From: Novosphingobium sp. PC22D
Lineage (GTDB): Bacteria; Pseudomonadota; Alphaproteobacteria; Sphingomonadales; Sphingomonadaceae
Assembly (NCBI RefSeq): GCF_002556635.1
Contig: NZ_MWMO01000016.1
Span: 47,633 to 111,632 of the forward strand
Direction: 5' to 3'
Length of the DNA stretch: 64,000 bases
Numbering within the stretch: the first letter of the stretch is position 1; every line of letters begins with the position of its first letter. Shown here piece after piece: positions 17,343 to 26,952 of this stretch. Made by a program: the position numbers and the translations under genes. The notes under the pieces are model-generated. The model searched no databases and was not told the origin of the DNA. It saw nothing but the letters and a program-made list of their open reading frames with translations.

Positions 17343-18085
17343 TGCCGCGGTGTCAGGTTGGCAAGAGCGACACGCGCCGCAGGCGCACCAGGCCCCCTGC
17401 CCTCAACGAATTCCTGGAGAGCATAGGCCAAACTGACGTTGCCCGAGATCCTGTCGTGTGGAGGCGCCGGAGTTACGCAGTCAAGCTGATCGCACGGCTC
17501 GAAATTCGTCGACGCCGCGACGATGGTGGGTACGCGGTCGACCTTGAACGCCCGAAAGAGCCGCGGATCGATCGCAATGTTCGACGCCGATTTCTGGTCT
17601 ACTACTCGAGACAGCGCCTCGACAAATGGCTTAGGGCCCTCAGCCGAAAATCCCCGGAAGATCACGACACCGCCAGCTTTCGTCGTATCGGCGATCGTTC
17701 GGCGAAGCGATTCCCCTGGCATCGACAAACTCACGAACGCCATGATTAGCGGTGTCGATTTGGGCCCAGCGACGGTGCTCTTCGCGCCTGCCACCAGCTC
17801 ATCCAGATTTACCGGACCTTCGCTCTTACCAATCGCACTCACATCAAGATCGGCGATCCGATCCCGGGCATTGTCGACCACCTCTCGTGCCGCAGCGGCC
17901 GGTGGATCGCCTTGGCCAGTGACGAAGTCGAACACGTCCTGCGCGTCCTGACGCCCGTTTTCCGCGCGCTTCTCCACAGCCTGCAAATCAAGCCCGTCGA
18001 TCGTCTGCGCCAGTGCAGCGCTCACGATCCCGATCGCCAATACACCGCCAAGACCAACCATCGATTTGCGCATTTTCGTCCTCAC
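17339..18085 (-). CDS. trbC: F-type conjugal transfer protein TrbC
   Basis: A 248-residue exported protein with a signal peptide (MVGLGGVLAIGIVSAALAQ). F-type TrbC joins TraW and TraU in pilus assembly; here trbC and traW are separate genes. The C-terminal domain is thioredoxin-like in fold (LIMAFVSLSMPGESLRRTI, VIFRGFS, VDRVPTIVAA), as known for this family, without a CxxC. It overlaps traN and traU by a few bases. Confidence 0.9.
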   Translation of the reverse strand: MRTKMRKSMVGLGGVLAIGIVSAALAQTIDGLDLQAVEKRAENGRQDAQDVFDFVTGQGDPPAAAAREVVDNARDRIADLDVSAIGKSEGPVNLDELVAGAKSTVAGPKSTPLIMAFVSLSMPGESLRRTIADTTKAGGVVIFRGFSAEGPKPFVEALSRVVDQKSASNIAIDPRLFRAFKVDRVPTIVAASTNFEPCDQLDCVTPAPPHDRISGNVSLAYALQEFVEGRGPGAPAARVALANLTPRQ

Positions 18086-19095
18086 AACACGCAGCAGTTA
18101 CGCTTGCGCCAAAGTAGAAAGCCCATGTCTTCACCAGTCACTGGGTAAGTCCTCGCGGCACCGGGCAGCAAAACCGAACCGCCGATCGGGGAACAGGCCT
18201 CGCGCCCCGACACCATTGGCGTCGGGTTGACTTGCTGCAGCCGGTACTGACTCTTTTTGAGGATCGGCATGACATACTTACCGCACAGCGCCTTCGAACC
18301 CATCGTTCCCCATGCAAGCGCTTGGCGGTGCATCTTGTAGACCATGCGCTCTGCCGCCAATCGTCCCGACTGGGTCATACCCACGCTCGCACCCACGTTC
18401 CCGTTGAGCGGATACATCGACCCCTGGCAGCCATCACACCAAAACAGTTCATTGAGCGGCAGATGTGCCGTCGCGGCCACGCAGTCGGCCGCGCAAGCCG
18501 CCTGAGCTAATGGATTTGCAAAGATCAACGCCTCCGGATTAATCAGCGTCGTCAAGGTGTCGTCCTGCCAAAGCGGATCGATCTCGGTCATGTAAGCGAT
18601 GTCGAAGCTGGCCTGTTCGAAACACACGAAATCCGTCAGGATCTCCAGCCAATAAAGCAGTGGATAGACGTAGTAGTGGACATGATACTTCGCCGTGTCA
18701 GTCCCGCCGTTCGAGCCCACATTGGCGGCATATCCACTGCCCATGGTCAAACCCGGTGACAACTTGATCCCACCCAGGTTCGGAAAACAGAAAGGCTTCG
18801 TCGTCACATCAATCAGGCGTGCCGGCTCCCAAAAACCCATTGCGACGCCAATGCGCGGAATGGGTGATCCGCACAGGCAGATGGGCGAGCTCGGATTGCT
18901 GGTGTCCGCTCGCGAAGAAGGCCAAATTCGCAGACCGCCAACGGATAGCGGGAACATGCACCCCCAGCACACATCAGTGATCGGATTGACAAAGCTTCCT
19001 GAGCAACTGCCTGTCGGAACTTGCGCGCGCGCCGCCCCGGGGATGATCAGGAGCAGGCCGAGAATGGCTTGGACAATCCACCTAGGCATCGTCAT
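18082..19095 (-). CDS. traU: Conjugal transfer pilus assembly protein TraU
   Basis: A 337-residue exported, Cys-rich protein needed for F-pilus assembly and DNA transfer. The signal peptide (WIVQAILGLLLIIPGAARA) follows ATG 19095. The longer frame to 19209 adds a low-quality N-terminus and runs into the upstream gene. Typical TraU elements are FVNPITDVCWGCMFPL, CLCGSPIPRIGVAMGFWEP and the C-terminal CSPIGGS. It overlaps the 93-aa membrane gene by 14 bases. Confidence 0.92.
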   Translation of the reverse strand: MTMPRWIVQAILGLLLIIPGAARAQVPTGSCSGSFVNPITDVCWGCMFPLSVGGLRIWPSSRADTSNPSSPICLCGSPIPRIGVAMGFWEPARLIDVTTKPFCFPNLGGIKLSPGLTMGSGYAANVGSNGGTDTAKYHVHYYVYPLLYWLEILTDFVCFEQASFDIAYMTEIDPLWQDDTLTTLINPEALIFANPLAQAACAADCVAATAHLPLNELFWCDGCQGSMYPLNGNVGASVGMTQSGRLAAERMVYKMHRQALAWGTMGSKALCGKYVMPILKKSQYRLQQVNPTPMVSGREACSPIGGSVLLPGAARTYPVTGEDMGFLLWRKRNCCVL

Positions 19096-19363
19096 CGCAG
19101 CCGTCCCCGGAGAACAAATAGGCGTCGTCCGCTGCATTTTTCGCTCGAGCCCAAAAGAGGCCCTGGACGAGCACGAAGGCGCCGAGACCGGCAAACAACG
19201 CAGCCGCACCTAATTTCGAAACCGATACCGCAAGCGGCCACAGCCAGGTCAGGATAGCGACAGCGACGAGCGCTCCTATGAGCCGGCGTCGCGCAGAGCG
19301 AAGTTGACGCGTTTCCGGCGCCGCCATCGGATACGGCATATGCTTTTCGATGAACTTCCTCAT
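19082..19363 (-). CDS. Small two-helix membrane protein in tra operon
   Basis: A 93-residue protein with two hydrophobic helices (LIGALVAVAILTWLWPLAV and AALFAGLGAFVLVQGLF) separated by a very short turn. It lies between traW and traU with overlapping ends, so it is expressed with them. I do not recognise it as a named Tra/Trb protein. It may be an inner-membrane accessory of the channel. Confidence 0.65.
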   Translation of the reverse strand: MRKFIEKHMPYPMAAPETRQLRSARRRLIGALVAVAILTWLWPLAVSVSKLGAAALFAGLGAFVLVQGLFWARAKNAADDAYLFSGDGCDDDA

Positions 19364-20016
19364 GACCCCTGCCCCGGCTTGAGTGCAACTTCACGCACGA
19401 TGAGTAGCTTGCCCTTTTGCTCGACGAGCGCAGGCGTATGTTCGATGCCGAACTTACCGGTGAGCGTGCCAGCCTGGTCGAAGTAGAACCGGCGCTGCTT
19501 GGCCTTCATGAGATCAAACGGAGACCCGCTGACCATGATGATCTTTGCTGCGCGTTCATCGCCCTGTCCAAGGGCCCACGACACCTGGGCTTCGTCGTCA
19601 CCATCAATGAACAATAGCTTTTCGGACATTGTAATCTTGTCGAGGGGATTGATCCGCTGACCAGCCACCGCGATCAGGTTGCCCTTGGCGTCCCTAATGT
19701 CGCTCTCTAGAGTGATGGTCGGATCATATTCCCAAGTACGGCTCTCCGTAGCCGCGACCATCCCGGCGACAGGCGTTGGCCGCATGACTTTTGCCTTCAC
19801 CCGCTCAGCGAAACGTGCGTTCAACTCGTCCAGCTTTCCGCTGGCCTTCGCCGCTTCGAGCTTCGCCTTGATCACGTCGAGAAAATCTGGCTCGATGATC
19901 GGCCATGCCTCGCCCACTTGCCCATGATCCACGGCCATCGCCGCGTGGAGGCCCGGCAAGCCTGCACCGCCGATCGCACCAAAGAGAGCGACTGCCGCGA
20001 GTGACCGAATCCTCAC
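19360..20016 (-). CDS. traW: Conjugal transfer protein TraW
   Basis: A 218-residue periplasmic protein with a signal peptide (AAVALFGAIGGAGLPGLHA). Family features include WPIIEPDFLDVIKAKL near the mature N-terminus, ESRTWEYDPTITLESDIRD and the RINPLD segment. TraW works with TrbC and TraU in pilus assembly. Its start overlaps the preceding S26 peptidase and its stop the following small membrane gene. Confidence 0.92.
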   Translation of the reverse strand: MRIRSLAAVALFGAIGGAGLPGLHAAMAVDHGQVGEAWPIIEPDFLDVIKAKLEAAKASGKLDELNARFAERVKAKVMRPTPVAGMVAATESRTWEYDPTITLESDIRDAKGNLIAVAGQRINPLDKITMSEKLLFIDGDDEAQVSWALGQGDERAAKIIMVSGSPFDLMKAKQRRFYFDQAGTLTGKFGIEHTPALVEQKGKLLIVREVALKPGQGS

Positions 20017-20549
20017 AGCACCGGGCTCCCAACGCCAGCAATGCGGTCACGGCACACAAAGCCTATCTCCGCATATCGGCTATCAAACCCGTCCTTGTGA
20101 CCACTTCCTGCATAGACGCACCCATCAGGAATGCGGCCAGTCGGCCCCGCGGCCAGCGGGTCTCCCTTAAGTGTGAATGGCTTGAGCCGAGCGACCTTGT
20201 GACCGTTCACCAGGACGTCGCGGCCAACGTGCTCGACAACGTCACCGGGAACCCCATACGCAATCTTGGCGAACGCCGGCGGAGGACTTCCGAAATACTT
20301 GAGGACCATTGGATCGCGGCCCGGGTTGAAGATCACATAGTCCCCCCGGTGCGGGAATTGTCCTGCGGAAACCAGAAAGGCCCAATTGGGAAGCGACCCG
20401 CTTTCATTGATCATGAAGGCGTGCGTCCGGCTCCAATGGGAGAGCGACTGGCCGGCTACAGCAAGAACACACAGCCCGCCGATCGCCGCCATCTTGGCCC
20501 GAAACGACAACCGAACCGGCCGCGCCTTATTGTCTATGACGATCGTCAC
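20013..20549 (-). CDS. S26-family signal peptidase (conjugative TraF/TrhF type)
   Basis: A 178-residue membrane-bound peptidase. An N-terminal anchor (residues about 19-36) leads to the catalytic Ser in SGSLP (Ser52) and the catalytic Lys in FAKIAYGVPGD (Lys95). The closing GSGHKDGFDSRYAEIGFV matches the last conserved box. Such enzymes mature pilin precursors in IncP and IncH systems; here traA pilin is the likely substrate. It overlaps trbI by 23 bases. Confidence 0.88.
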   Translation of the reverse strand: MTIVIDNKARPVRLSFRAKMAAIGGLCVLAVAGQSLSHWSRTHAFMINESGSLPNWAFLVSAGQFPHRGDYVIFNPGRDPMVLKYFGSPPPAFAKIAYGVPGDVVEHVGRDVLVNGHKVARLKPFTLKGDPLAAGPTGRIPDGCVYAGSGHKDGFDSRYAEIGFVCRDRIAGVGSPVL

Positions 20550-21261
20550 CGTGACCTCCGTTGCTGGCCATGAAGGATTCCATGCCCTGCTGTACCGGCG
20601 TTATGGCGGCCACCTTGGGCATGGGCACCTGGGCATAGACCTCGCTCTTCACTTGCGCTGTGATGTCCGGGATATCGCCGCCGACGATCGCTTCGTTCAC
20701 CAGCACGATGCGGCCATCCTGGCCTGCGGCAGCCACAGCCTTGTCGAGCACCGCCATGAATTGGGCCGTCTGCTGCGCGGCCGTGCGATCGTCGCTCCCA
20801 GACCGGGCTTGCGCCTGAAGATACTCGGCTATCACACCCTGGAGTTGAAGCTTAACGAACCTGTCTTTACCCATGCCGTCATCGAGGAGGCTCTTCGTCA
20901 CCCAGGCGCCCCAGACAAGGCAAACGGCCAAGCCGACAACCAGAGCGGCATCTTTCAGCTTCAGTCCCCCGGAATTTTTTGGCCGCTTCGCTCCCCGAGC
21001 AGACGCGCTGGCCGACGATACAGGTGCGCTTCTATGCTTCGCAACCAGCCCGTCTTCGGGAGAGCTCGCAGATCCGGCGCCGAGCTGGACTGCCATCGCT
21101 GAGGCATCCCCCCGGGAAGCTTCATCCTCGATGGCGCACGATGCTCCAGCATCCGCAGCAACATCCCCCTCTCTACCGCCTAGCAGGTCTCCTTCCATAT
21201 CGCCCGATTGCAATGATAGGACCCCTGCAAGACCTCGCTTAACTCGCTGTGTCATCGTCAA
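20527..21261 (-). CDS. trbI: TrbI-like F-type conjugation protein
   Basis: A 244-residue inner-membrane protein. About 100 disordered N-terminal residues lead to one membrane helix (AALVVGLAVCLVWGAWVTKSL, near 105-125) and a periplasmic domain with IVLVNEAIVGGDIPDIT, the signature of F-type TrbI. TrbI influences pilus outgrowth and retraction. The family usually lacks such a long N-terminal extension, so that part is unusual. It overlaps the 119-aa gene upstream and the peptidase downstream. Confidence 0.82.
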   Translation of the reverse strand: MTMTQRVKRGLAGVLSLQSGDMEGDLLGGREGDVAADAGASCAIEDEASRGDASAMAVQLGAGSASSPEDGLVAKHRSAPVSSASASARGAKRPKNSGGLKLKDAALVVGLAVCLVWGAWVTKSLLDDGMGKDRFVKLQLQGVIAEYLQAQARSGSDDRTAAQQTAQFMAVLDKAVAAAGQDGRIVLVNEAIVGGDIPDITAQVKSEVYAQVPMPKVAAITPVQQGMESFMASNGGHGDDRHRQ

Positions 21262-21598
21262 ATTCCTTCAGGAGAATGTGCGCCAGTGATTGCCGGCGAA
21301 AAATGCCAGCGAGTGCGAACACGACTGCCAGCACCCACAGGAGAATTGCATCGAACTGATGCTGCCGGGCTGCATCGGCCGTGATGTAGCGCGACGACAG
21401 ATTGGCCAGCTGATGCATGAAGCCTTCGAGCGAGAAATTCGCGACGGCACACAGCGCCATCGTGACTGCACCGACCGCCACCAAAGCGTTGACCGACACC
21501 CAACCGAGCAGCCTCAAGCCAGTGGCGAGAAACGATTGCGCGAACGCTTTAATGCTGGCCTGCGCGTTCGGGCGAGGAGCAGTTCTTGCGAACGCCAT
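21239..21598 (-). CDS. Small membrane protein between traC and trbI
   Basis: A 119-residue protein with two hydrophobic helices (LLGWVSVNALVAVGAVTMAL and AILLWVLAVVFALAGIF). The ATG at 21598 overlaps the traC stop (TGATG); the longer frame to 21772 lies inside traC and is rejected. The position suggests an inner-membrane accessory of the transfer channel. I do not recognise it as a named Tra protein. Confidence 0.7.
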   Translation of the reverse strand: MAFARTAPRPNAQASIKAFAQSFLATGLRLLGWVSVNALVAVGAVTMALCAVANFSLEGFMHQLANLSSRYITADAARQHQFDAILLWVLAVVFALAGIFRRQSLAHILLKEFDDDTAS

Positions 21599-24171
21599 CA
21601 CTCCGCTGCCTCCCGCAGGCCATCCTCGACGACATACCGGTTCGGAAATGCGACCATCTCGATCGCCTGCGCCATCGGATATCCGGCAGTGACATGGTCC
21701 TCGATCTTCGCGAAGACATCGGGACTTGAGGAGTAGAGCGAGGCGGAAAAGGCGTCGAGCACGAGGCGGCAAACCGTCTCGGTTTCCGGCCCGCGAACCA
21801 AAACGTCCGAATATTCGACGCCGTTGCGCTTCAGGGAACGCAAAAGCGCCTCTGTGTAATTCGACATCTCAAATCGATCGGACTTGCGGAAATCGGCGAT
21901 GGTCTCCGATTTCTGCTGCAGGATCACGAACCAGTCGGAGTTCTCGAGGGCAGCGCGCGATCCGTCGGACTTGTAATAGTCATTGATAGACTGTGTCGCG
22001 GTGATCAATGACGCACCGTATTTGCGGCATGTGCGCGCATAGGTTTCAACGAAATCCGCCATGGCGCCGCCCTTCAGCATCTGCCAGGCTTCATCGATCA
22101 TCAGCGCCTTGGGAATCGAGCGGCTCATGCGACGCATCGTCTGTGATGCAACGAACATGATCGACGTCAGTACTACGCCCCTTAATTCCTCGCGCGAGGC
22201 GAGATCGGAAAGCTCGAACACCGTCAGGTCAGCGGTCAGATCGAGATTGTTGTCGCCGACGAAGAAGCGGCCATATGTCCCTTGCTGCGAAAAGGGCAGC
22301 AGCGACGTCGCCAAGTCCCGCGCGTAGTGGTGCGCCTCTCCTTCGAGCGCGGTGATGATATGATCAACCGTGCCGTCCCGGTTGTGCTCGGTCCAGACCG
22401 TGTTGACGGCTCTGTCGATCAAGCCCCGCTCGGTATCATTCAGCCTGTTCTCGTTCCGCGCCATCTGGGCAATGATCGCCTTGAGCATCGCCATGCAGTC
22501 CACGAGGTAATCCTCATCCTGCTCAGCAACTTCTTGGTCGATCATCCGGAACGGATTGATGGAGATCCCCGACGAAAGCTTGAATTCGCTGAATGTGCCG
22601 CCCAACGCCTTTGCCATGTGCTCGAACGACCGTCCGTCGTCGATCACGATGACCTTTGCTCGCACACCGGCAAGACTTGCAGTCAGATCCTGCAGAAGCA
22701 CGGACTTTCCCGAGCCGGACTTTCCCGCGATGGCCACGTTGTGGTTGCCCGCCTTGTTCTGGAATGGAGACCAGAACTGAGGCTGCCCCCGTCTACCGAT
22801 GAAAAGCACATGCGGAATTTCGCCGCCGACATATTCACCCTGAAGCGGCGCAATCGCCGCCACGTTGGACGACAAGAGTGTGCGAAACCGCTTCATACGC
22901 TCCAAATCGGATTGCAAACCGTCAGCAATCATCAGCGGGAAGTGCGACATGAACGCGGGGAGCTGAATATGGGTCTCGTCGATGAGATCCCACCCGGCCG
23001 CCTTGTACATGCCCTTCACAAGCCGCTCGGCGGTTTCGGCCGTCCCACGCGGCGCAATGATACTGAGCGTATAGTATGTACGGATCAACTTCTCGCCCGA
23101 TTTCACCCGGTCCTGGACCATGCGCCACTCGGCCGCCTGATCCTTGATCTTCGGAACCAGCTTGACGCCTTGCCCTTCCGACAGCGATTGCGTGCGCGCG
23201 AACTTGAACCCTGCCTTGGCCTCGGATGCCTCGACGCCCGGAATCACGCCGCAGACCGATTGAAGCGTAGGACATGGCAGGCAGAGCTTTGGGTTGAAGA
23301 TATCGCCGATGGTCTTCTGGGTGTCCCATGGTGCCCAGCGATCGGGAAAATTGCGGATCGACATCGTTCGAACGTCAAACCGCTCCGGAACGAAATCGTC
23401 ATACTCCGGCACGCCGTCAACGACATTCCCGGTAGGCCGCAAAGATTGCGCGTGGAGAAGCAACCGATCTTTCTCGACATGCGTCACAAGGTCGCGCCGG
23501 ATGCACTGCTCGTTGATCGGATCGAAACGATTGTAGCCAGGCGCATCATCTCCCGCCCCTGTCGACGCGCACAGAATCTCGTCAAAAAAGCGGATAAGGT
23601 GCACAGGGCCCAGATGTCGCACCGGCACATTGATGGAATCGAGAGCCGAAACGACGCCTTCGCGCATCGTCAGCAGGTCCTCAACTTTCAGTCCGGAACC
23701 ATCCGGCGCACCGACTGACAGCAACACGCGAAAGTTTCGCAAATTGAATGGCCCGTCACTCGCGAGACTCTTCCATGCCCCCGACCGCAGCTTATCCGCT
23801 CGATGACGTGCGAGCGTGCCGAATACTCCGCCCGCCTCGATCCGAGGCAACACCCATTCAGTAAGCTTCTCGGAAATGCGCGGACTGGCATAATTGACAA
23901 TGCTAAACGCACACCCTGGCATGAGAACGTCGGAAAATATCGTACCGACCATCTCGGCTGTCCGCTCATCGCCGCCGATCAACGGCGCCAGTTCAAGCAC
24001 GAAGCCTTTGGACCGAACCTGGTAGAAGAGCTGCCTTTCGTCGTCGTAAGAACGATATCCCAGGAAATTCGACAACATCGGGATCGATGCCGGCCGCATC
24101 GTCTGTTCCGGCTTTCGCCGATCGCCCAACATCAGTTCGGTCAAGTTTTCGATGATGCCCATCGAATTCAC
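21598..24171 (-). CDS. traC: Conjugal transfer ATPase TraC (VirB4 family)
   Basis: An 857-residue VirB4-class ATPase that powers pilus assembly at the inner membrane. The Walker A box AGKSGSGKSVLLQD lies near residues 480-492 and the Walker B box ALMIDEAW near 690. The N-terminal domain (SNFLGYRSYDDERQLFY) and the TQSINDYY segment are typical of TraC. Its start overlaps the traV stop and its stop overlaps the next ATG, so translation is coupled on both sides. Confidence 0.95.
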   Translation of the reverse strand: MNSMGIIENLTELMLGDRRKPEQTMRPASIPMLSNFLGYRSYDDERQLFYQVRSKGFVLELAPLIGGDERTAEMVGTIFSDVLMPGCAFSIVNYASPRISEKLTEWVLPRIEAGGVFGTLARHRADKLRSGAWKSLASDGPFNLRNFRVLLSVGAPDGSGLKVEDLLTMREGVVSALDSINVPVRHLGPVHLIRFFDEILCASTGAGDDAPGYNRFDPINEQCIRRDLVTHVEKDRLLLHAQSLRPTGNVVDGVPEYDDFVPERFDVRTMSIRNFPDRWAPWDTQKTIGDIFNPKLCLPCPTLQSVCGVIPGVEASEAKAGFKFARTQSLSEGQGVKLVPKIKDQAAEWRMVQDRVKSGEKLIRTYYTLSIIAPRGTAETAERLVKGMYKAAGWDLIDETHIQLPAFMSHFPLMIADGLQSDLERMKRFRTLLSSNVAAIAPLQGEYVGGEIPHVLFIGRRGQPQFWSPFQNKAGNHNVAIAGKSGSGKSVLLQDLTASLAGVRAKVIVIDDGRSFEHMAKALGGTFSEFKLSSGISINPFRMIDQEVAEQDEDYLVDCMAMLKAIIAQMARNENRLNDTERGLIDRAVNTVWTEHNRDGTVDHIITALEGEAHHYARDLATSLLPFSQQGTYGRFFVGDNNLDLTADLTVFELSDLASREELRGVVLTSIMFVASQTMRRMSRSIPKALMIDEAWQMLKGGAMADFVETYARTCRKYGASLITATQSINDYYKSDGSRAALENSDWFVILQQKSETIADFRKSDRFEMSNYTEALLRSLKRNGVEYSDVLVRGPETETVCRLVLDAFSASLYSSSPDVFAKIEDHVTAGYPMAQAIEMVAFPNRYVVEDGLREAAE

Positions 24172-24824
24172 TCCTGCGCAGGGAACGATGCGGCCTGCCG
24201 GCGCGCGCGCTTGGCAAGCTTGGCATCGACCTCGGCCTTGATTTGATCGATGGCCTCCGGTCGCGCCTTTGGTGCAGCGTCACCGGCGGTGACGAGCGCG
24301 CTTTCCGGCTCGGTTGCCGGGCGAACCAAAGACAGCAGCGGCGGCGCGCTCTCAGCCGCCGCCAACAGGCCTCGCGAGTCCCCTCCCTCGCGGCCACGAT
24401 TAGCCAGCTCGACGCTGCTAGCCGTCCGGCCCGGCAAACCGACCTCCGTTTTCACGACCGCGCGATCATGCGTGACGCCGGCCCCATCAGTGTAGGCCGG
24501 AAACACCACCGAAAGTTGATATCGCTGGTTGTCCTGCATCGGCGCGGATGACGCCGCCGCCTTCGCATCAGCCATGTGCGAACGATCCAAATTACCGTCA
24601 TCGACTTTGTACGGCCCTGCCGGTGAGACGAAGCCGTCCGCACTTCCCGTGGCGATTTCAGCGAGCGCCTGATCGTCGATCGTCATCGACGGTGCGCACT
24701 GGCCGTCTGGCGCCGCGCATCGAAACGAGCCCTTGACGTTCGTCCCAAGCGACGTGCAGCCGGCGAGCGCGACAAGCGCAAGAACGGCCATACCGCCTTT
24801 GGCAGCGTAAGCTATCGCGGCCAT
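24168..24824 (-). CDS. traV: Conjugal transfer lipoprotein TraV
   Basis: A 218-residue outer-membrane lipoprotein of the TraV/VirB7 kind. The lipobox is VALAGC near residue 22, followed by TSLGTNVKGSFRC with the further conserved Cys pair (FRC and GQC). TraV joins TraK and TraB in the outer-membrane core. ATG 24824 overlaps the preceding stop (TGATG); a longer frame from 24845 is open but lacks this coupling. Confidence 0.9.
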   Translation of the reverse strand: MAAIAYAAKGGMAVLALVALAGCTSLGTNVKGSFRCAAPDGQCAPSMTIDDQALAEIATGSADGFVSPAGPYKVDDGNLDRSHMADAKAAASSAPMQDNQRYQLSVVFPAYTDGAGVTHDRAVVKTEVGLPGRTASSVELANRGREGGDSRGLLAAAESAPPLLSLVRPATEPESALVTAGDAAPKARPEAIDQIKAEVDAKLAKRARRQAASFPAQE

Positions 24825-25627
24825 CAGCTCGCTCCCTTCAACCATGTCTCGAGAAATTCGCGCGGCCTGAAGCCATGGACCACTGCTCCGTCGCTGCGGA
24901 CGATGACCGGCGTCCCGGAGAATCCGTTCTTGCGAGCAAAAGCCTCATTTGCATCAAGGCCGCTTGTGTCGCACTTCCTCGCCTCCAGAGGCTCCTGCTC
25001 GTAAGCCTTCTGCAGAGCCTTCGCCCGATCGGTTGAACAGATCACCGCGTCTGAAATCGACCGTGTGCCCAGTACAGAAATTGGGCGTTCGACCACTTTG
25101 ACGTTCATCGCCGCAAGCGTCTGGTGCAGACGGTTACAATACCCGCAGCGAAAATCGCTGAAGACCGTCACAGTGCGGCTGCCCGAACCCCATGTAATGG
25201 CGCCCGACGCCGGCAAGCCTGCAAGCGACACCTTCTCTGCGGGCGCAGCCACCTCCTTGGCTCCAGGTTGCGAAGAACTACCCGCGTCGGCATCCGGATC
25301 GCTCGCTCTCGCTGCCCCCCCAACGATCGTTTCCGGGCTGATTTCCAGTAGCCGCGCGGCGGTCAGATCCTGCCGGGTCTCCATGTCGTAGACTCGGCCG
25401 ATGATAAGGAAGCGGCCGCCCCGGTCCGTATAAAATAGGTTCGACCCCGCCTGAATCTCGCACAATCCAGGAATCTTGCCGCAATCAACCGCCGCGATCT
25501 TCGTCTTGGGCAAACGCTCTGCAAGCGTCTTCAAAAGCGACGCATCGTCCCCGCTCATCGCGTAAACGGCGGAGCCTCCCGCCACTACGAGCAAAGCCAC
25601 GCCCAAAAATTTCGCCAGCTTGTACAT
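24824..25627 (-). CDS. dsbC: DsbC-like periplasmic disulfide isomerase
   Basis: A 267-residue exported thiol-disulfide protein. The signal segment FLGVALLVVAGGSAVYA is followed by a DsbC-type dimerisation domain (about 25-105), a Pro/Ala linker and a thioredoxin domain with CGYC at 161-164 and the cis-Pro in FSGTPVIV. It probably isomerises disulfides in Cys-rich Tra proteins. Its place between traB and traV is common in IncA/C-like and H-like F-type operons. Confidence 0.9.
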   Translation of the reverse strand: MYKLAKFLGVALLVVAGGSAVYAMSGDDASLLKTLAERLPKTKIAAVDCGKIPGLCEIQAGSNLFYTDRGGRFLIIGRVYDMETRQDLTAARLLEISPETIVGGAARASDPDADAGSSSQPGAKEVAAPAEKVSLAGLPASGAITWGSGSRTVTVFSDFRCGYCNRLHQTLAAMNVKVVERPISVLGTRSISDAVICSTDRAKALQKAYEQEPLEARKCDTSGLDANEAFARKNGFSGTPVIVRSDGAVVHGFRPREFLETWLKGAS

Positions 25628-25635
25628 GATCCACC

Positions 25636-26952
25636 TCAGTTTCGAATGAAGGTGCCGTCAAGGAACACCACCTCGACATCGGCGCCGGTGGGCATCTCGA
25701 TGACCGGCTGATACTGCTCGGCCCGCTCGATCAGATAATCGGATACGGTATCGCCGGCCTTCGACACCCCTTCACCAAGACCGCCCTTGACGATGTCGCC
25801 TGTTGAAAGCTGCTGGCGCTGGCCGTTGACACTGACGTTCGCGCCGCTGAAGATTGAGTTCGCGTTTGCGGAGAAGCCGCGGCCGAAGCCACCCGCGAGC
25901 CCGGCCAGGAACGCCTGACCAATGAGCCCCCCTTCACGACTGACAACGCGCCCTCGCAGCCCGACTTTCCCTCCAAAGGAGATAAAGCCCTTCACTTCCG
26001 AAACCGCGAAGCGCCCACCGGGCTGCGGGCAGGTCATGCGCTGCAGCTTCACATAGACCTTCTCCGAGGAAAGATCTCCGTAGGCAGCCCCATTGACCAT
26101 GCAGCCTTGGACTTGCGTCCTGTAGAGTTTCCCGTCCGAGAAGACCGACCGCGCAGGCCCGGTGATCCGCAGCAGAACGGGCAGAGGATCGCTTTGGCTG
26201 TGAACGTTTGTTGCCGCGTCAACGCCGACGACGACTTTGGCCGTCGCTATCGAATTAGGCGGCAGGAAATTTGGGCTGTCTGTATATGTTGCCGCCTGTT
26301 TTCCGCCCGCTTCGATCCTCTTTGCGTCACCCGAAGGACCCGGACTGCCACCATCAAACGAAACCAGCTTCACCTCATTGCTGCGACCTGTACCCGCTTG
26401 AACGCCGGATACGCCCAGCGCACGCGCCGATGCGAGAGCACCAGGCGCCGATGCTGAAGGGGCCGACTTCTGCAGGCTGTCCAGTTGCCCCTTCAGCTGA
26501 TCGTTCTCGCGCTGATAGGCCTCCAAGACCCGCGTCGCGTCCGCCTTCATTTGCTCGTTTTCCTGACGAAGGCTCTGCACTTCATCCTGGACCTGATCGA
26601 CCCGCGTCGCGGTCTTATCGACGCCCCTCAGCTGATTCTCCTGCGAATTGAGCTGCTGGTCGTACATCGTCATCCAATCACGATCGGCCATCTGCCGGTT
26701 CATGATCGCGTCGGTCGACACCTGCGTCTTGGCGTCGCCTATCACATTCTTGGTCGACTTCGAGCCGCTCCCGCCCAGAATATAGTACATCGCCAAAAGG
26801 CCCACGACGGCAACGCCCCCGTAGAGGATGAGTTTTTGACGCCGCTCCGCCGATGCATTCTCGGAGATCAGCCCGGTATCTTCGACGGCGTCATACTCGC
26901 CGCCCCGTTGCCCCTCGACGTCCTTGGCCTTGCGCTTGAAAATGTCCATCAT
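25636..26952 (-). CDS. traB: Conjugal transfer core protein TraB (VirB10-like)
   Basis: A 438-residue protein that spans both membranes. A cytoplasmic N-terminus is followed by one membrane helix (LILYGGVAVVGLLAMYYIL, about 40-60), a coiled-coil region (QDEVQSLRQENEQMKADA and following) and a VirB10-type C-terminal domain from about 220. The NSIFSGANVSVNG segment fits the extended antenna region. It forms the core channel with TraK and TraV. It overlaps traK by four bases. Confidence 0.93.
   Translation of the reverse strand: MMDIFKRKAKDVEGQRGGEYDAVEDTGLISENASAERRQKLILYGGVAVVGLLAMYYILGGSGSKSTKNVIGDAKTQVSTDAIMNRQMADRDWMTMYDQQLNSQENQLRGVDKTATRVDQVQDEVQSLRQENEQMKADATRVLEAYQRENDQLKGQLDSLQKSAPSASAPGALASARALGVSGVQAGTGRSNEVKLVSFDGGSPGPSGDAKRIEAGGKQAATYTDSPNFLPPNSIATAKVVVGVDAATNVHSQSDPLPVLLRITGPARSVFSDGKLYRTQVQGCMVNGAAYGDLSSEKVYVKLQRMTCPQPGGRFAVSEVKGFISFGGKVGLRGRVVSREGGLIGQAFLAGLAGGFGRGFSANANSIFSGANVSVNGQRQQLSTGDIVKGGLGEGVSKAGDTVSDYLIERAEQYQPVIEMPTGADVEVVFLDGTFIRN

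Noticed and set aside
22282..23718. 478-codon plus-strand open frame
   Set aside because: Antisense to traC, which has Walker motifs and operon context.
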